Shown: in pieces, positions 1 to 10,001 of the stretch | Numbering within the stretch: position 1 is the stretch's first letter | Layout: every line of letters begins with the position of its first letter | DNA from: Pedobacter yonginensis | GTDB lineage: Bacteria > Bacteroidota > Bacteroidia > Sphingobacteriales > Sphingobacteriaceae | Direction: 5' to 3' | NCBI RefSeq assembly: GCF_003173595.1 | Contig: NZ_QGNZ01000001.1 | Span: forward strand, 558,001-622,000 | DNA: 64,000 bases | The notes under the pieces: generated by a model | Told to the model about the DNA's origin: nothing | Databases searched by the model: none | What the model saw: the letters and a program-made list of their open reading frames with translations, nothing else | Position numbers and translations under genes: made by a program

Positions 1-3000
1 GCTTTCTGCCCCAATAAAGTCAAGGTTTCTAAAATCATAGCCTGATCTCTCACATCCGAACCATAAGTGCCCCCAAGTTGATTGTATGGTTGAATATTAA
101 TATCCAAACCCTTAACCATACTTTGGGCAAGATCATTCTGACCAGCAAGTTTATAAGCTGCTGCCAAACGCCATTTTGCAGAAACGGATAAGTATTGGAA
201 TGCCCTTAATCTGTTCATTGCTGCCATTTCAGGTTTTTTAGCAAGGGCTAAAACATACAGGCGGTAGGCTTGAGATAAATCTCCTCCGTAAAAATTATTG
301 CTATTTGGCGCCCAGTTTGTTGCCTTTGTTTTTTCAAAGCGTAATAATTCATCCATTAATCCCACGGGTAGGGTATAACCCGAATTTTGGGCCTCCACTA
401 AAAAATGGCCCCCATAATTGCTTCCCCATTCATCCGAACTGCCTTCTCCCGGCCAATAAGATAAGCCCCCATCTGGCGCTTGGAATCCTTTTATTCGATT
501 GATTCCTGCTTTGATGTTTCGCTCTGCGCTTGTCTTTTGCTGTTCAGTTAAGGCGCTTAATCTATCCAAATACAATTGAGGGAAAATTGCTGAGGTGGTT
601 TGCTCAATACACCCATGCGGATATTGAATTAAATAACCTAATCTTTTACTTAGGTTTATTGCCGGAATTGAAGAGACTTCTAGCGTACCTGAATTGGTTC
701 CTGCCATGCCTATTGGCGAATAATTAATGGCCCATTTTTGGTGTGGCTGTACGCTTGCTGAAACCACATTTGTAACGTATGGGTTTGGGTTTCTAATGTC
801 CATTTCCACATCATATTCGGTTTTCTCTGAACCACTTTGTGCAATTACCTTCACTTTGGCTATGCCTACACTATTTGGGGCTTTTACTTCAAAGTAAGCC
901 ATTTGCTCACCGGTTTGTTTGTAGTGAAGTTGTTGTTTATTGTTACCCTGAACAATTAAATTGCTTGCCTGTAACTGAACTGAAACATTTTTCAAATTAC
1001 TTTCTGTAGCAAAAACTGTGACAGGTAGGGTAAAGCTTTCGCCTGGTCCAATTACTCGGGGTAGGGTGGCCAACACCATTAAGGGTTTTTTCACTTGAAC
1101 GGATTTCTCAGCGAAACCATAGGCGGCATCTTGTCCGCCAATAACCATTGCCCGCACTGCGCCAATGTATTGTGGAAGTTTAAATTTGTGTGTTTTACTT
1201 TCTCCCTTGCCAATGGCGAATGGCCCCATAAATTTAACTACCGCTTTGAATCTGTTCGCTTTTGCTGGATTTAAATTTTTGTTAATGCTTCCATCGCCAC
1301 CAATGCTTAAAATACGTTCTAAATTTCCGCCCCAAGCTCCGATAACATAATCAAATAGATCCCAGGTTTTAACGCCTAAACCTTCTCTGGCATAAAAAGC
1401 ACCGTGTGGATCTGGCGTTTTAAATCTTGTTAAGTCCAGCAAACCTTCATCTACCAAAGCAATGGTGTAAGTCATGGCCTTGCCGTTTTGCTCTGAAACC
1501 GTTATGGTATTTTCCGTTTCTGGCTTAATTTTATCGGCCATTTTTATGCTTGGTTTCAAAATAGTTTGTGGATCCTCTACTGAAATTGGTATGGCTCCAT
1601 ACATCCTAATAGGCAAATCATTAAGGGTTTGTGCATGCGGTTGCAATAGGGTGATGTTTGCAAACACATTCGGTGCCATGTTCTTCTCTGCCTTGAATTT
1701 GTATCGCGTTTGTCCGGCTTTGGTATCAATCCAGAAGGTTTTTAACACACGGCTTCCGTTTTCAATAGATATTAAAGCTCGTCCATTTTTACCTGTAGGG
1801 ATGGTTAAAGTTATGTCTTCGCCAACGGTAAATTTCTCTTTGTTTGCTGTGAAGGATAGCATAGAAGCTTCAGTTGGGTTGTTGCTTTGTTCTCGTTGTG
1901 CCCATCCAGGCCAATCTACATAGACAGATTTTCCGGTTACGTGTCCGCCGTTCAAATCCCTTACCAAGATTAAATAACGCCCCCATTCTGGTTCGTCAAT
2001 TCTTAAATTCCAGCTTCCCTTTCCATTATTTAGGCTAACCATATTGTTAGAAATGAGCTTATTATATTGATTTTGGGTGAAGTTTGCGTAAGTATATTGA
2101 TTATCTTGTTCCCACCACCATCTCCATTGCGTTTTATAGAGTTCCACCTGTACGGTTTTACTACCGCTTAATAACTTACCATCCGTATTTACGTTAACAA
2201 TTTCGATTTTGTGGTTTTTTCCGGTAACCAACATGCCACTCAATTTATCACCTTGCTCTGGCTTAATGCCTAAATAATTGGTGTAAACATGGTAAGGAAT
2301 ACTGAAGTTATCAATACTGAAATTGCCTCCAGGTTCAAAAACTTTAGTGGTAAAATTTGCCCTTAATACACCCGGTGCGGTGTTGTTTTGGTTTAAATTG
2401 GTGTTTACAAGTGCTGTTCCATTTTGATTTAGAGTACCTTCAAAAATGGTTTTCACTTGAGATTCAAAATTAACCGTCGGATTATCAAAACTGAAACCTT
2501 CAAAGCCTTTAAACTTCGTTTCTGTGGTGTTCAAATTTACATCTACCTTTGCCTTTAGGTTTTGGGCAACAGCACCAAAGAGCCATTTCGCGGATAGGGT
2601 AGAAGCAGATGTTCCAGCACGTAGGTATGGTTTTCCGCCAATATTGAAGTCGATTTTTAAACGGTTTGGCATCACTGTTTCTACCTTTATGGTTTTCGTG
2701 AAACTTGCGCCACCCGCCTTAACTTTTGCCAGCCAATCGCCAGTTGGAGCGGTAGTTTCTGTAGCGGTTTTAAAGGTGTAAAATCCGTTGAGTGGCTTTC
2801 CGTTAATTAGTCTTTTGTATAATTGCCCTTTTGGATTGTAAAATTCCATCGTAACTGGGTAATTTGCAGGCAGTTTCTTCAATTTATCTTCAAGTACAAA
2901 GGATACGAAAATACTATCTCCAGGACGCCAAACACCACGTTCTCCGTAAATAAATCCTTTCAAACCGCTTTGTACCACATCGCCACCAACATCAAAACGG

Positions 3001-4850
3001 CTCAATGGCAAGGAGCTTGCATCATCTAACTTTAAATAGCCTCTTTCCGAACCATTTTTGGCAATTAGCAAGAAAGGTTGTTTTTTCAAATCGAAAGAAG
3101 CCAAGCCATCACCGTCGGTTTTTGCGGAATAAATAATCTGTTTTTGATAATCCATCAAATCTAAACTCACGCCGCTTAATGGTTTTGCGGTTAACAAATC
3201 TGTAGCAACAATGAGCATACTATTGTCATTGCCTCTTTTGGCCACTAAACCAATATTTGATGCGATTAGATTTCTACTTGCCCAGCGCTCTGTGGTGTAA
3301 AACGATGGCGTACATGGATTGTCTTTATCGTTCCAACGGTAATTTTGCGGATAGTAGTTATTGTAATGCTGCCAAAATTCGTCATCTTCATCAATCTTTT
3401 CTCCATAACTTTCATCACCTCCGTAATATCCATCTTCTTCGCCCTCATCCGAATTTTCTGCTTTCGCTTTGCAGTTGAAAACGTTATAATCTTGTCTGAA
3501 AGCAATGGTAACCCGATACATCGCACCAGGTTCAGTGCGAATCATCTTGTCTAAATCTAGCGTAAAGCGATTCTTTTTGTGCAGATTTAATGCTTTATCT
3601 TCATCTAAGCGAATGGTTTTCTGAAGTATGGGTTTTGCCACGCGTCTCAATTCATTGCCATCTTTATAACTATTGGCTTGGAAAAACTGCGGAATATTAT
3701 TCTCGTAAATTTTGATGACCGTTACATCTACCGCCTTTAAATTAACGGCTTCAAATGGTAGAACCAATTTTCCTGAATTTGGCAGTATAGAACCAGCGCC
3801 AGCGATGGTTACCGAGGGGATTTTATCTTCAAAAACCAAGTTTGCGGTTTTTCCAACCTGTAATGTTTTTTGGTTAATGTTTTCGACCCCAGCGTTTACC
3901 GTTAAGGTATAATCGCCCTTCAATTCTTCTGGAGCATATATTTTAACCTGACTTGCATCAATGGTATAACGCAAATCGCTTAGATTTCCGAGGGTAATCA
4001 TGCCAGTTAAATCTTGACCAACCCCTACAGGTTCAGAAAGTTGTAGGAGGGCATAATCTTCTTCGCCCTGAATGGCCTTCATATCCAAAATCTCAAACTT
4101 ATTTAGGGCAGGAATACGAATTTCTTCTTCTCCTTTTTGTTCTGCATCAATAATATCTCCATCCCAAGTGAGCTTTAAGGTTTGATCGCTGGTTTTCTTT
4201 TTGATGCTATCGATGGTGAATTTTGAAGTGTTCTTAGCGGGATCGTGTTGCCATTTAATGTTTAGCTTTTGATCGAAAACTAAGGTAATGGTTTTTTCAA
4301 GTGCTTGTGTTTCTTCTACATCAGAAGTTGAAACTTCGCCCGTTAACTTCATGTAATCCAATGAGGTATTATTTTGAGATACTAAGCCATTCTGACTAAG
4401 CAGAAGGCCCGGCGTGATGACCTTAAACTCAAAATCAAAATCTTCCAACCCTTTTTCTGTTGCCGAAACCTGAGCAAGATTAAAAGTTGCCTCATATTCT
4501 TCACCAGGCTTTAAACTTTCATTTGGACGGAATTCTACGGTTTGAGGATCTATCCAATACGTTTTGCCAGAAATGGAAGGGGAGAAGTCGAATAACTCTC
4601 TCGAATCGGCTTTGCCAAGATCTTGCATGCCCTGTGCAGGATTGGCCAAATGCACGCGTATGAAACTTTTTTTAGAAATCGTTCCTGAGGTGTAGGCTTC
4701 AATGTATTTTGCATAGGCTTGGTTAACTTCGTTGGTTTGTTTCTTCCTGTTGAAGTAAATAAATACGATTGCTGCTATTGAAACCGCAAGGACAGCGATA
4801 AAAATAATTTTTTTCTTATTGGACGATTGGTATGTAGAAGGTTTTTCCAT
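1..4850 (-). CDS. Alpha-2-macroglobulin family protein (C-terminus cut by window start)
   Basis: At least 1616 codons are read from the ATG at 4850 down to the window edge, so the C-terminus is missing. A lysine-rich start followed by one hydrophobic helix (about residues 8-27) and no lipobox suggests an inner-membrane anchor with the rest in the periplasm. The body is long and beta-rich, with an Asp/Glu/Tyr-rich acidic insert near residues 445-475. The thioester motif is seen as YPHGCIEQTTS, with Cys1414, Glu1416 and Gln1417, followed by the helical thioester domain. Family knowledge: bacterial alpha-2-macroglobulins trap proteases through this thioester and are often paired with pbpC, which would lie outside the window. 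The family call is secure; the protease-trap role is inferred. Confidence 0.93.
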   Translation of the reverse strand, partial: MEKPSTYQSSNKKKIIFIAVLAVSIAAIVFIYFNRKKQTNEVNQAYAKYIEAYTSGTISKKSFIRVHLANPAQGMQDLGKADSRELFDFSPSISGKTYWIDPQTVEFRPNESLKPGEEYEATFNLAQVSATEKGLEDFDFEFKVITPGLLLSQNGLVSQNNTSLDYMKLTGEVSTSDVEETQALEKTITLVFDQKLNIKWQHDPAKNTSKFTIDSIKKKTSDQTLKLTWDGDIIDAEQKGEEEIRIPALNKFEILDMKAIQGEEDYALLQLSEPVGVGQDLTGMITLGNLSDLRYTIDASQVKIYAPEELKGDYTLTVNAGVENINQKTLQVGKTANLVFEDKIPSVTIAGAGSILPNSGKLVLPFEAVNLKAVDVTVIKIYENNIPQFFQANSYKDGNELRRVAKPILQKTIRLDEDKALNLHKKNRFTLDLDKMIRTEPGAMYRVTIAFRQDYNVFNCKAKAENSDEGEEDGYYGGDESYGEKIDEDDEFWQHYNNYYPQNYRWNDKDNPCTPSFYTTERWASRNLIASNIGLVAKRGNDNSMLIVATDLLTAKPLSGVSLDLMDYQKQIIYSAKTDGDGLASFDLKKQPFLLIAKNGSERGYLKLDDASSLPLSRFDVGGDVVQSGLKGFIYGERGVWRPGDSIFVSFVLEDKLKKLPANYPVTMEFYNPKGQLYKRLINGKPLNGFYTFKTATETTAPTGDWLAKVKAGGASFTKTIKVETVMPNRLKIDFNIGGKPYLRAGTSASTLSAKWLFGAVAQNLKAKVDVNLNTTETKFKGFEGFSFDNPTVNFESQVKTIFEGTLNQNGTALVNTNLNQNNTAPGVLRANFTTKVFEPGGNFSIDNFSIPYHVYTNYLGIKPEQGDKLSGMLVTGKNHKIEIVNVNTDGKLLSGSKTVQVELYKTQWRWWWEQDNQYTYANFTQNQYNKLISNNMVSLNNGKGSWNLRIDEPEWGRYLILVRDLNGGHVTGKSVYVDWPGWAQREQSNNPTEASMLSFTANKEKFTVGEDITLTIPTGKNGRALISIENGSRVLKTFWIDTKAGQTRYKFKAEKNMAPNVFANITLLQPHAQTLNDLPIRMYGAIPISVEDPQTILKPSIKMADKIKPETENTITVSEQNGKAMTYTIALVDEGLLDLTRFKTPDPHGAFYAREGLGVKTWDLFDYVIGAWGGNLERILSIGGDGSINKNLNPAKANRFKAVVKFMGPFAIGKGESKTHKFKLPQYIGAVRAMVIGGQDAAYGFAEKSVQVKKPLMVLATLPRVIGPGESFTLPVTVFATESNLKNVSVQLQASNLIVQGNNKQQLHYKQTGEQMAYFEVKAPNSVGIAKVKVIAQSGSEKTEYDVEMDIRNPNPYVTNVVSASVQPHQKWAINYSPIGMAGTNSGTLEVSSIPAINLSKRLGYLIQYPHGCIEQTTSAIFPQLYLDRLSALTEQQKTSAERNIKAGINRIKGFQAPDGGLSYWPGEGSSDEWGSNYGGHFLVEAQNSGYTLPVGLMDELLRFEKTKATNWAPNSNNFYGGDLSQAYRLYVLALAKKPEMAAMNRLRAFQYLSVSAKWRLAAAYKLAGQNDLAQSMVKGLDINIQPYNQLGGTYGSDVRDQAMILETLTLLGQK

Positions 4851-4979
4851 GTCTGACTAAATATGATGAAAATTAACTAAAATTACCGTTAAATTAAATT
4901 TTATTGAAACATTGAAGAATTGACTTGCTACTTCGCAATCATTTGGATAAGTTTACATTCATCAACCCTTTAACCAGAT

Positions 4980-5408
4980 ATGATTAAGAAATTATTGATT
5001 TTAACTGCTTTTATATTGTTCTCTTCAGCAAGTTTTTGTTTTGCACAGAATAATGGAGTAGAAGAAGCAGTGTCTAAACTCACGAAATTGATGGTTGCCC
5101 CAGATAGCCTAGCTTTGGACAAAATGATTCTGAGTAATTTAAGTTACGGGCACTCCAGTGGTAAAATACAAACCAAACTTGATTTTTTGCATTCATTGCT
5201 TTCTGGTGAATCTGATTTTGTTGAGATTAATCTAACTGATCAAACCATTATCGTGCAAAATAAAACGGCTTTGGTTCGGCACACGCTAAATGCCAAAACA
5301 AATGATAAGAATATACCTGGAAATGTGAAGTTGTATATTTTGTTGATTTGGAGTAAGGAAAAAACAGGCTGGAAATTGTTGGGCAGGCAAGCTGTTAAAG
5401 TGCCTTAA
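4980..5408 (+). CDS. Exported NTF2-like (DUF4440-type) small protein
   Basis: The 142-residue product begins with a clear signal peptide (Lys-Lys, hydrophobic core, cleavage near SFCFAQ, about residue 23). The mature part has the pattern of a small NTF2-like/DUF4440 cone fold: an N-terminal helix with a KLMVAPD segment, a central LSYGHSSGKIQTK stretch and terminal strands ending in a GWKLLGRQAVKVP tail. It is divergently transcribed from the alpha-2-macroglobulin gene. No catalytic residues can be assigned and the substrate is unknown. Family assignment is by overall pattern only. Confidence 0.75.
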   Translation: MIKKLLILTAFILFSSASFCFAQNNGVEEAVSKLTKLMVAPDSLALDKMILSNLSYGHSSGKIQTKLDFLHSLLSGESDFVEINLTDQTIIVQNKTALVRHTLNAKTNDKNIPGNVKLYILLIWSKEKTGWKLLGRQAVKVP

Positions 5409-5435
5409 GAAGTTAAGAATTGATAAGAAATCATT

Positions 5436-5840
5436 TTACTTAATCATTACCCCAGGTCGGTTTACCAAAGGAATTTTAATGAGGTTGGAATCGATTATGC
5501 TCTCAGGTAGGAAAATAAATTTTTTGTCGTAAATGGTAGTACCGATATAATAACTTAACCAATACTCATTTGTAAGTCCAAACACCTCAGGATCAATGGC
5601 TTCGACGCCTTTAAAGTCGTTGGCTTCCATATTGCCTAAAAAATGTCTCAAAACAGATGTCTTTACGGGCTTACCGTCTTTCTCTCCATAACCTTTAGAG
5701 CTGATTAATACATTGGTAATGGGATCATTTTTTAGATTAACGAGATACACTGTCCAATTTTTAACTTCTGGTGTTTCGCTCATTAATACCACGGCCATTG
5801 CGATATCTTCAACTATATTTTCTGGTAAATCTGCTTTCAA
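5436..5840 (-). CDS. Conserved-looking hypothetical protein, cytoplasmic
   Basis: This 134-residue protein has no signal peptide or membrane segment. It carries an acidic N-terminal helix (PENIVEDIAMAVVLMSE), a strand-rich middle with WTVYLVNLKND and LISSKGYGEKDGKPVKTS, and ends in IPLVNRPGVMIK. Codon use and amino acid composition look genuine. I do not recognise a named family. It converges with the preceding NTF2-like gene, with 27 bp between the stop codons, and lies downstream of topA on the same strand with about 230 bp between them. Confidence 0.7.
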   Translation of the reverse strand: MKADLPENIVEDIAMAVVLMSETPEVKNWTVYLVNLKNDPITNVLISSKGYGEKDGKPVKTSVLRHFLGNMEANDFKGVEAIDPEVFGLTNEYWLSYYIGTTIYDKKFIFLPESIIDSNLIKIPLVNRPGVMIK

Positions 5841-5982
5841 GGTATTTCGTAGTTTTATTCTATAATTTAATAACGTTAGTTTAGGATAACTGAAATTTTC
5901 CTAATGCTAAGACCCTGAAATAAATTTAGGGTGATGATACCCGATAGCTCGCTCATCCTTCATGCTGACTGAGCAATCCGTC

Positions 5983-6003
5983 ATGCTGAATGTATTTCAG
6001 CAT
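5983..6003. repeat. Short intergenic hairpin repeat (ATGCTGAA stem)
   Basis: Arms ATGCTGAA (5983-5990) and TTCAGCAT (5996-6003) form a perfect 8 bp stem with a 5 nt loop in the gap between topA and the hypothetical gene. A related half copy, CATGCTGACT, lies at 5961. There is no T-run, so it is not a clear terminator. It resembles a dispersed intergenic repeat; a genome search would decide. Confidence 0.55.
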
Positions 6004-6069
6004 CTTAATGGATACTAAATTTAGTAAAGCCTTAGTCCCTCAGCCCTCAATTCATCAATCTTTTTGATG

Positions 6070-8643
6070 TTATTTTTTAGCTACTGTTTTTTTAGCTACC
6101 GCCTTTTTTGCAGGTGCTTTTTTCTTGGCTGGTGCCTTCTTTTTTGTTTCAAATGCTTTTGGTACTTGTTCCACAATCATTTTTTTAATCACCTCTAAAT
6201 CAACGTCTGCTAATTCTTCTGGTGTATATTTTTGTTTTGTGGCTTCGTTGTAGCGGAGTTTCAACATCAATTTACCGAAGCGAATGAATGGTCCCCAACG
6301 TCCGTTTTCGATCGAGATTTTTTCTTCATCCCATGTTTTGATAAAGCGGTTGGCCTCTTTTTCTACTTTTTTTCCAATCAGGGTTTCAATATCTTCTTGA
6401 GATAGATTGTCAAAATCGTAACCCTTTGCAGGGATATTGATAAAGAGGTCGTTCCATTTTATGAAAGGACCGAAACGTCCTTTACCTTTTGTTACCCCTA
6501 AACCCTGATAATGTGCAATCGGTGCGTCATCATCCATTTTTTGTTTGATGATTTCAACTGCTCGATCAAAGGTTACGGCTAAAGGATCTTCATTTTTAGG
6601 AAGCGATATAAAAGCTTCGCCCCATTTAACGTAGGGACCAAAACGACCTACACCAATCATTACTTCTTTGCCCTCAAAATGAGGTAAGTGGAAAGGTAAT
6701 TTAAACAACTCCAATGCTTCCTCTAAACTGATGGTAGCTACGGATTGATTGCGCATTAAACTTGCGTAACGGGGTTTTTCTTCCTCGTCAAGCTCTCCAA
6801 TTTGAACCAATGGGCCAAATTTACCCACCTTGGTGTACACATTTTTACCGCTGGCTGGGTCTAAGCCCAATAAACGTTCGCCTGTTGCCCGTTCAGCATT
6901 CTCTAAAGTAGTTTCTACTTCGGTATGAAAGGGGTTGTAGAAAGCGTGCAGCATTTTAGTCCACTCTTGCAGGCCCTGCGCAATCTCATCAAATTCCTTC
7001 TCTACCTTGGCGGTAAAGTTAAAATCAACAATCCCTTTAAAATGCTCAACTAAAAAGTCGTTAACCACTTCACCGATGTCTGTAGGAAATAATTTTTGTT
7101 TTTCGGCTCCGGTAATTTCTGATTTTACCTCTTTATTCACTTTACCATCAGATAAAACAATAGCGGTGAATTTTCGTGCCTTACCATCTCTGTCTTCCTT
7201 AACCACATAACCACGGTTTTGTACAGTAGATATGGTTGGGGCGTAAGTTGATGGCCGACCAATGCCGAGTTCTTCTAATTTCTTAACTAAACTGGCCTCT
7301 GTATATCTTGCAGGTGGACGAGAAAAACGTTCTGTTCCCTGCATTTCTTTTAAAAATAACGCTTGGCCTTTTGCCAATGGAGGTAAAATAGAGCCACCTT
7401 CTTTTTCTTCCCCTTCGTCGTCATCGGTAGATTCCAAATATACCTTCAAGAAACCATCGAATTTCAACACTTCACCTTCAGCAACCAAATGTTCTTTTCG
7501 GGTAGAAGCTGTGATTTGCGCGGTTGTTTTTTCAAAGAGGGCTTCGCTCATTTGTGATGCGATGGAACGTTTCCAAATCAAATCGTATAAACGTTTTTCA
7601 GAAATGTCTCCATCCACCGTGTGGCGATCGAAATAGGTAGGTCGGATGGCTTCGTGAGCCTCTTGCGCACCTGCCGATTTTGTTCTGTAAACTCGTTGTT
7701 GATGATATTGATTGCCGTAAGCAGATTTAATTTCTGCGGCAGCCGCATTAAGAGCCGTTTCTGATAAGTTTACAGAATCCGTTCTCATGTAAGTAATTTT
7801 TCCAGCTTCGTATAACCGTTGTGCCACTTGCATGGTTCTTGCCACGGGGAAACCTAATTTTCTGGAAGCTTCTTGTTGCAATGTAGAGGTGGTAAAAGGT
7901 GCGGCTGGATTTCTTTTTGCAGGTTTTGTTTCTAAACTGGTAATGTCAAACTTAGCGTTTGCACAATCTTGTAAAAACTTTTCTGCATCCGCTTCACTTT
8001 CAAAACGCTGTGGCAATTCTGCCTTCACCATTTCTCTGCCTTTACCAGTAGAAAACTGTGCGGTAATTTTATAGGCAGCAGAGGCATTGAAGTTTTGAAC
8101 TTCCCGTTCCCGATCTACAATTAAGCGTACGGCTACCGATTGAACCCGACCCGCAGAAAGTGATGGTTTTACCTTTTTCCACAATACAGGCGAAAGTTCG
8201 AAACCCACCAATCTGTCTAATACACGGCGGGCCTGCTGTGCGTTTACTAAATTATAATTTATGCCTCTCGGACTTTCAATTGCTTTTAAAATGGCTGGCT
8301 TTGTAATTTCGTGGAAAACAATTCGTTTGGTTTTCTCTACTTTTAAGCCTAGCGTTTCGAATAGATGCCAGGAAATGGCTTCCCCCTCGCGGTCTTCATC
8401 GGATGCTAGCCATACCATTTCGGCTTCCTTAGCGAGTTTTTTAAGTTCGGCAACCATGCTTTTCTTATCGGCAGGTACCTCGTACGTTTGGGCGAAATTA
8501 TTGTTAATATCAATTGCCATATCGCCCTTAACTAAATCCCGAATATGGCCATAGCTAGATTTCACAAGGAAATCTTTTCCTAAATAGCCTTCTATGGTTT
8601 TAGCTTTAGCTGGTGATTCGACGATTAATAAATTTTTGGCCAT
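6070..8643 (-). CDS. topA: DNA topoisomerase I
   Basis: This is a type IA topoisomerase of 857 residues that relaxes negative supercoils through a 5'-phosphotyrosine intermediate. The Toprim domain starts at residue 3 (LLIVESPAKAKTIEGYL), with catalytic Glu9 and the acidic triad in SDEDREGE (Asp82-Asp84). The active tyrosine is Tyr285 in GKITYMRTDS. The C-terminus lacks Cys4 zinc fingers; it has three or four repeats of the type GRFGPYVKWG, as in other zinc-free TopA proteins, and ends in a Lys/Ala-rich tail (KKKAPAKK repeats) likely to help DNA binding. Length and start (ATG, MAKNLLIVESPAK) are usual. Housekeeping gene. Confidence 0.98.
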   Translation of the reverse strand: MAKNLLIVESPAKAKTIEGYLGKDFLVKSSYGHIRDLVKGDMAIDINNNFAQTYEVPADKKSMVAELKKLAKEAEMVWLASDEDREGEAISWHLFETLGLKVEKTKRIVFHEITKPAILKAIESPRGINYNLVNAQQARRVLDRLVGFELSPVLWKKVKPSLSAGRVQSVAVRLIVDREREVQNFNASAAYKITAQFSTGKGREMVKAELPQRFESEADAEKFLQDCANAKFDITSLETKPAKRNPAAPFTTSTLQQEASRKLGFPVARTMQVAQRLYEAGKITYMRTDSVNLSETALNAAAAEIKSAYGNQYHQQRVYRTKSAGAQEAHEAIRPTYFDRHTVDGDISEKRLYDLIWKRSIASQMSEALFEKTTAQITASTRKEHLVAEGEVLKFDGFLKVYLESTDDDEGEEKEGGSILPPLAKGQALFLKEMQGTERFSRPPARYTEASLVKKLEELGIGRPSTYAPTISTVQNRGYVVKEDRDGKARKFTAIVLSDGKVNKEVKSEITGAEKQKLFPTDIGEVVNDFLVEHFKGIVDFNFTAKVEKEFDEIAQGLQEWTKMLHAFYNPFHTEVETTLENAERATGERLLGLDPASGKNVYTKVGKFGPLVQIGELDEEEKPRYASLMRNQSVATISLEEALELFKLPFHLPHFEGKEVMIGVGRFGPYVKWGEAFISLPKNEDPLAVTFDRAVEIIKQKMDDDAPIAHYQGLGVTKGKGRFGPFIKWNDLFINIPAKGYDFDNLSQEDIETLIGKKVEKEANRFIKTWDEEKISIENGRWGPFIRFGKLMLKLRYNEATKQKYTPEELADVDLEVIKKMIVEQVPKAFETKKKAPAKKKAPAKKAVAKKTVAKK

Positions 8644-8773
8644 GAAATACGATTTTGTGCAAATAAAGCTATAATTAAAGCATAAATCAAAACATCATCG
8701 CAATTTTATCCATTTATTTACTAAAAAATACTAAGGTTCGGAATGGAAATAAAGAAATATCTCTAAATTATCC

Positions 8774-9847
8774 TCAATTAATCACGGCATTAATTTTTAG
8801 CCACAAACTATTATCAAAGCCTGAAACTGCAAACGATGGATTAGCCGGATCCGAAGCATTGCCCATCCTAACAATCACCATTTTCTTGCTTGGTATAACG
8901 TAAATTCTTTGATCTGATGCACCCATGGCCGCATACATATCACTTGGTGCACTCGGAACCAGCGCGCCTTGAAAAACGGTTTGACTCCCAGGAATCATAT
9001 AACTGTTTTTGCCATTTAACCACCATAAGTAACCATATGAAGGATTGATACTTTGTGAGGATTTGATACTTTCTGAAAAAAAAGATTCATTAATTATTTG
9101 CTCTTGATTCCATTTTCCACTATTTAGTGCCAATAAACCGAATCTGGCCATGCTTCGCGTGTTGCTGTTGTAAATTTTGAAGATCAGTCCGTTATCCCAA
9201 AAGCCATCCATGCCTAATTTATTTTTTATTTTGCTATTAAAGTAGGTTTCGTAAGGCTGCTTACTCGCTGCTGCAACCACATCCATCAATTTTTGAAAAA
9301 CATTGGCATATGCCCAACGGGTTCCTGCATCAGCCACATACGTGAGGTTGGATTTAATCACCAATTCGCTGCTTTCATCAAGTCCAGATGTCATGGTTAG
9401 TAAGTTTCTAACGGTAATTAGATTTTCTTTGGCGCTTGGCTCACTTGTCCAGCCTGCCCCTAAATATTGGGATGCGGGATTATTGATGTTCAACAGGCCT
9501 TCTTGCTGGGCAATTCCCGTAGCGGCCGAAACCAAAGTTTTGCCTGCACTGTTCCATGCCCATGTATCAGCTTGTGTATGACCGTTGAAATATTCTTCCA
9601 TCACTATTCTACCATTTACCAAGATGATGAAGGATTTGGTGTTCTTATCAATCAGGAATTTCTTTAAGTCGTCAACAGCAGCCTGTTTCCAACCGAGCGC
9701 TGACATCGGTTTTGTTTCCCATTCGGTAGCATTGTTTGGTGGGAAGTACAAGGCGTCTGAATTGGTAGGTGTAGGATCAGTATTGTTTTTTTTGCAAGCC
9801 ACAAATAACATTGAAATGAGGAGCAGCAGGAGTTGAGCATTTTTCAT
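8774..9847 (-). CDS. Serine hydrolase lipoprotein, class C beta-lactamase fold
   Basis: The 357-residue product has a lipoprotein signal (LLLLISMLFVAC, lipidated Cys18) followed by a Thr/Asn-rich linker. The penicillin-binding/beta-lactamase (PF00144) fold is marked by Ser100-Ala-Gly-Lys103 (SxxK, nucleophile and base) and Tyr180-Ala-Asn182 (YxN). The typical LLTMTSGLD motif follows the SxxK helix. Proteins of this type are usually esterases or peptidases rather than true beta-lactamases; the substrate is not visible. Probably anchored in the outer membrane or facing the periplasm. The gene stands alone. Confidence 0.92.
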   Translation of the reverse strand: MKNAQLLLLLISMLFVACKKNNTDPTPTNSDALYFPPNNATEWETKPMSALGWKQAAVDDLKKFLIDKNTKSFIILVNGRIVMEEYFNGHTQADTWAWNSAGKTLVSAATGIAQQEGLLNINNPASQYLGAGWTSEPSAKENLITVRNLLTMTSGLDESSELVIKSNLTYVADAGTRWAYANVFQKLMDVVAAASKQPYETYFNSKIKNKLGMDGFWDNGLIFKIYNSNTRSMARFGLLALNSGKWNQEQIINESFFSESIKSSQSINPSYGYLWWLNGKNSYMIPGSQTVFQGALVPSAPSDMYAAMGASDQRIYVIPSKKMVIVRMGNASDPANPSFAVSGFDNSLWLKINAVIN

Positions 9848-10001
9848 AATTTATCGTTTGGTTTTGTTATGACAAGGATTGACAGGTAAGGTTTAATCCT
9901 GATAAATAAGTATTTACACAGTCCTTATCAATTAATTTACATGCAAACCACATTCTGAAAAACTATTTGTACCTATATTCGTATATAAAAATAAAACAGC
10001 A

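Noticed and set aside
3266..3526. 86-codon minus-strand frame with KRKQKIRMRAKK
   Set aside because: It is a shifted frame inside the alpha-2-macroglobulin gene over its acidic insert.
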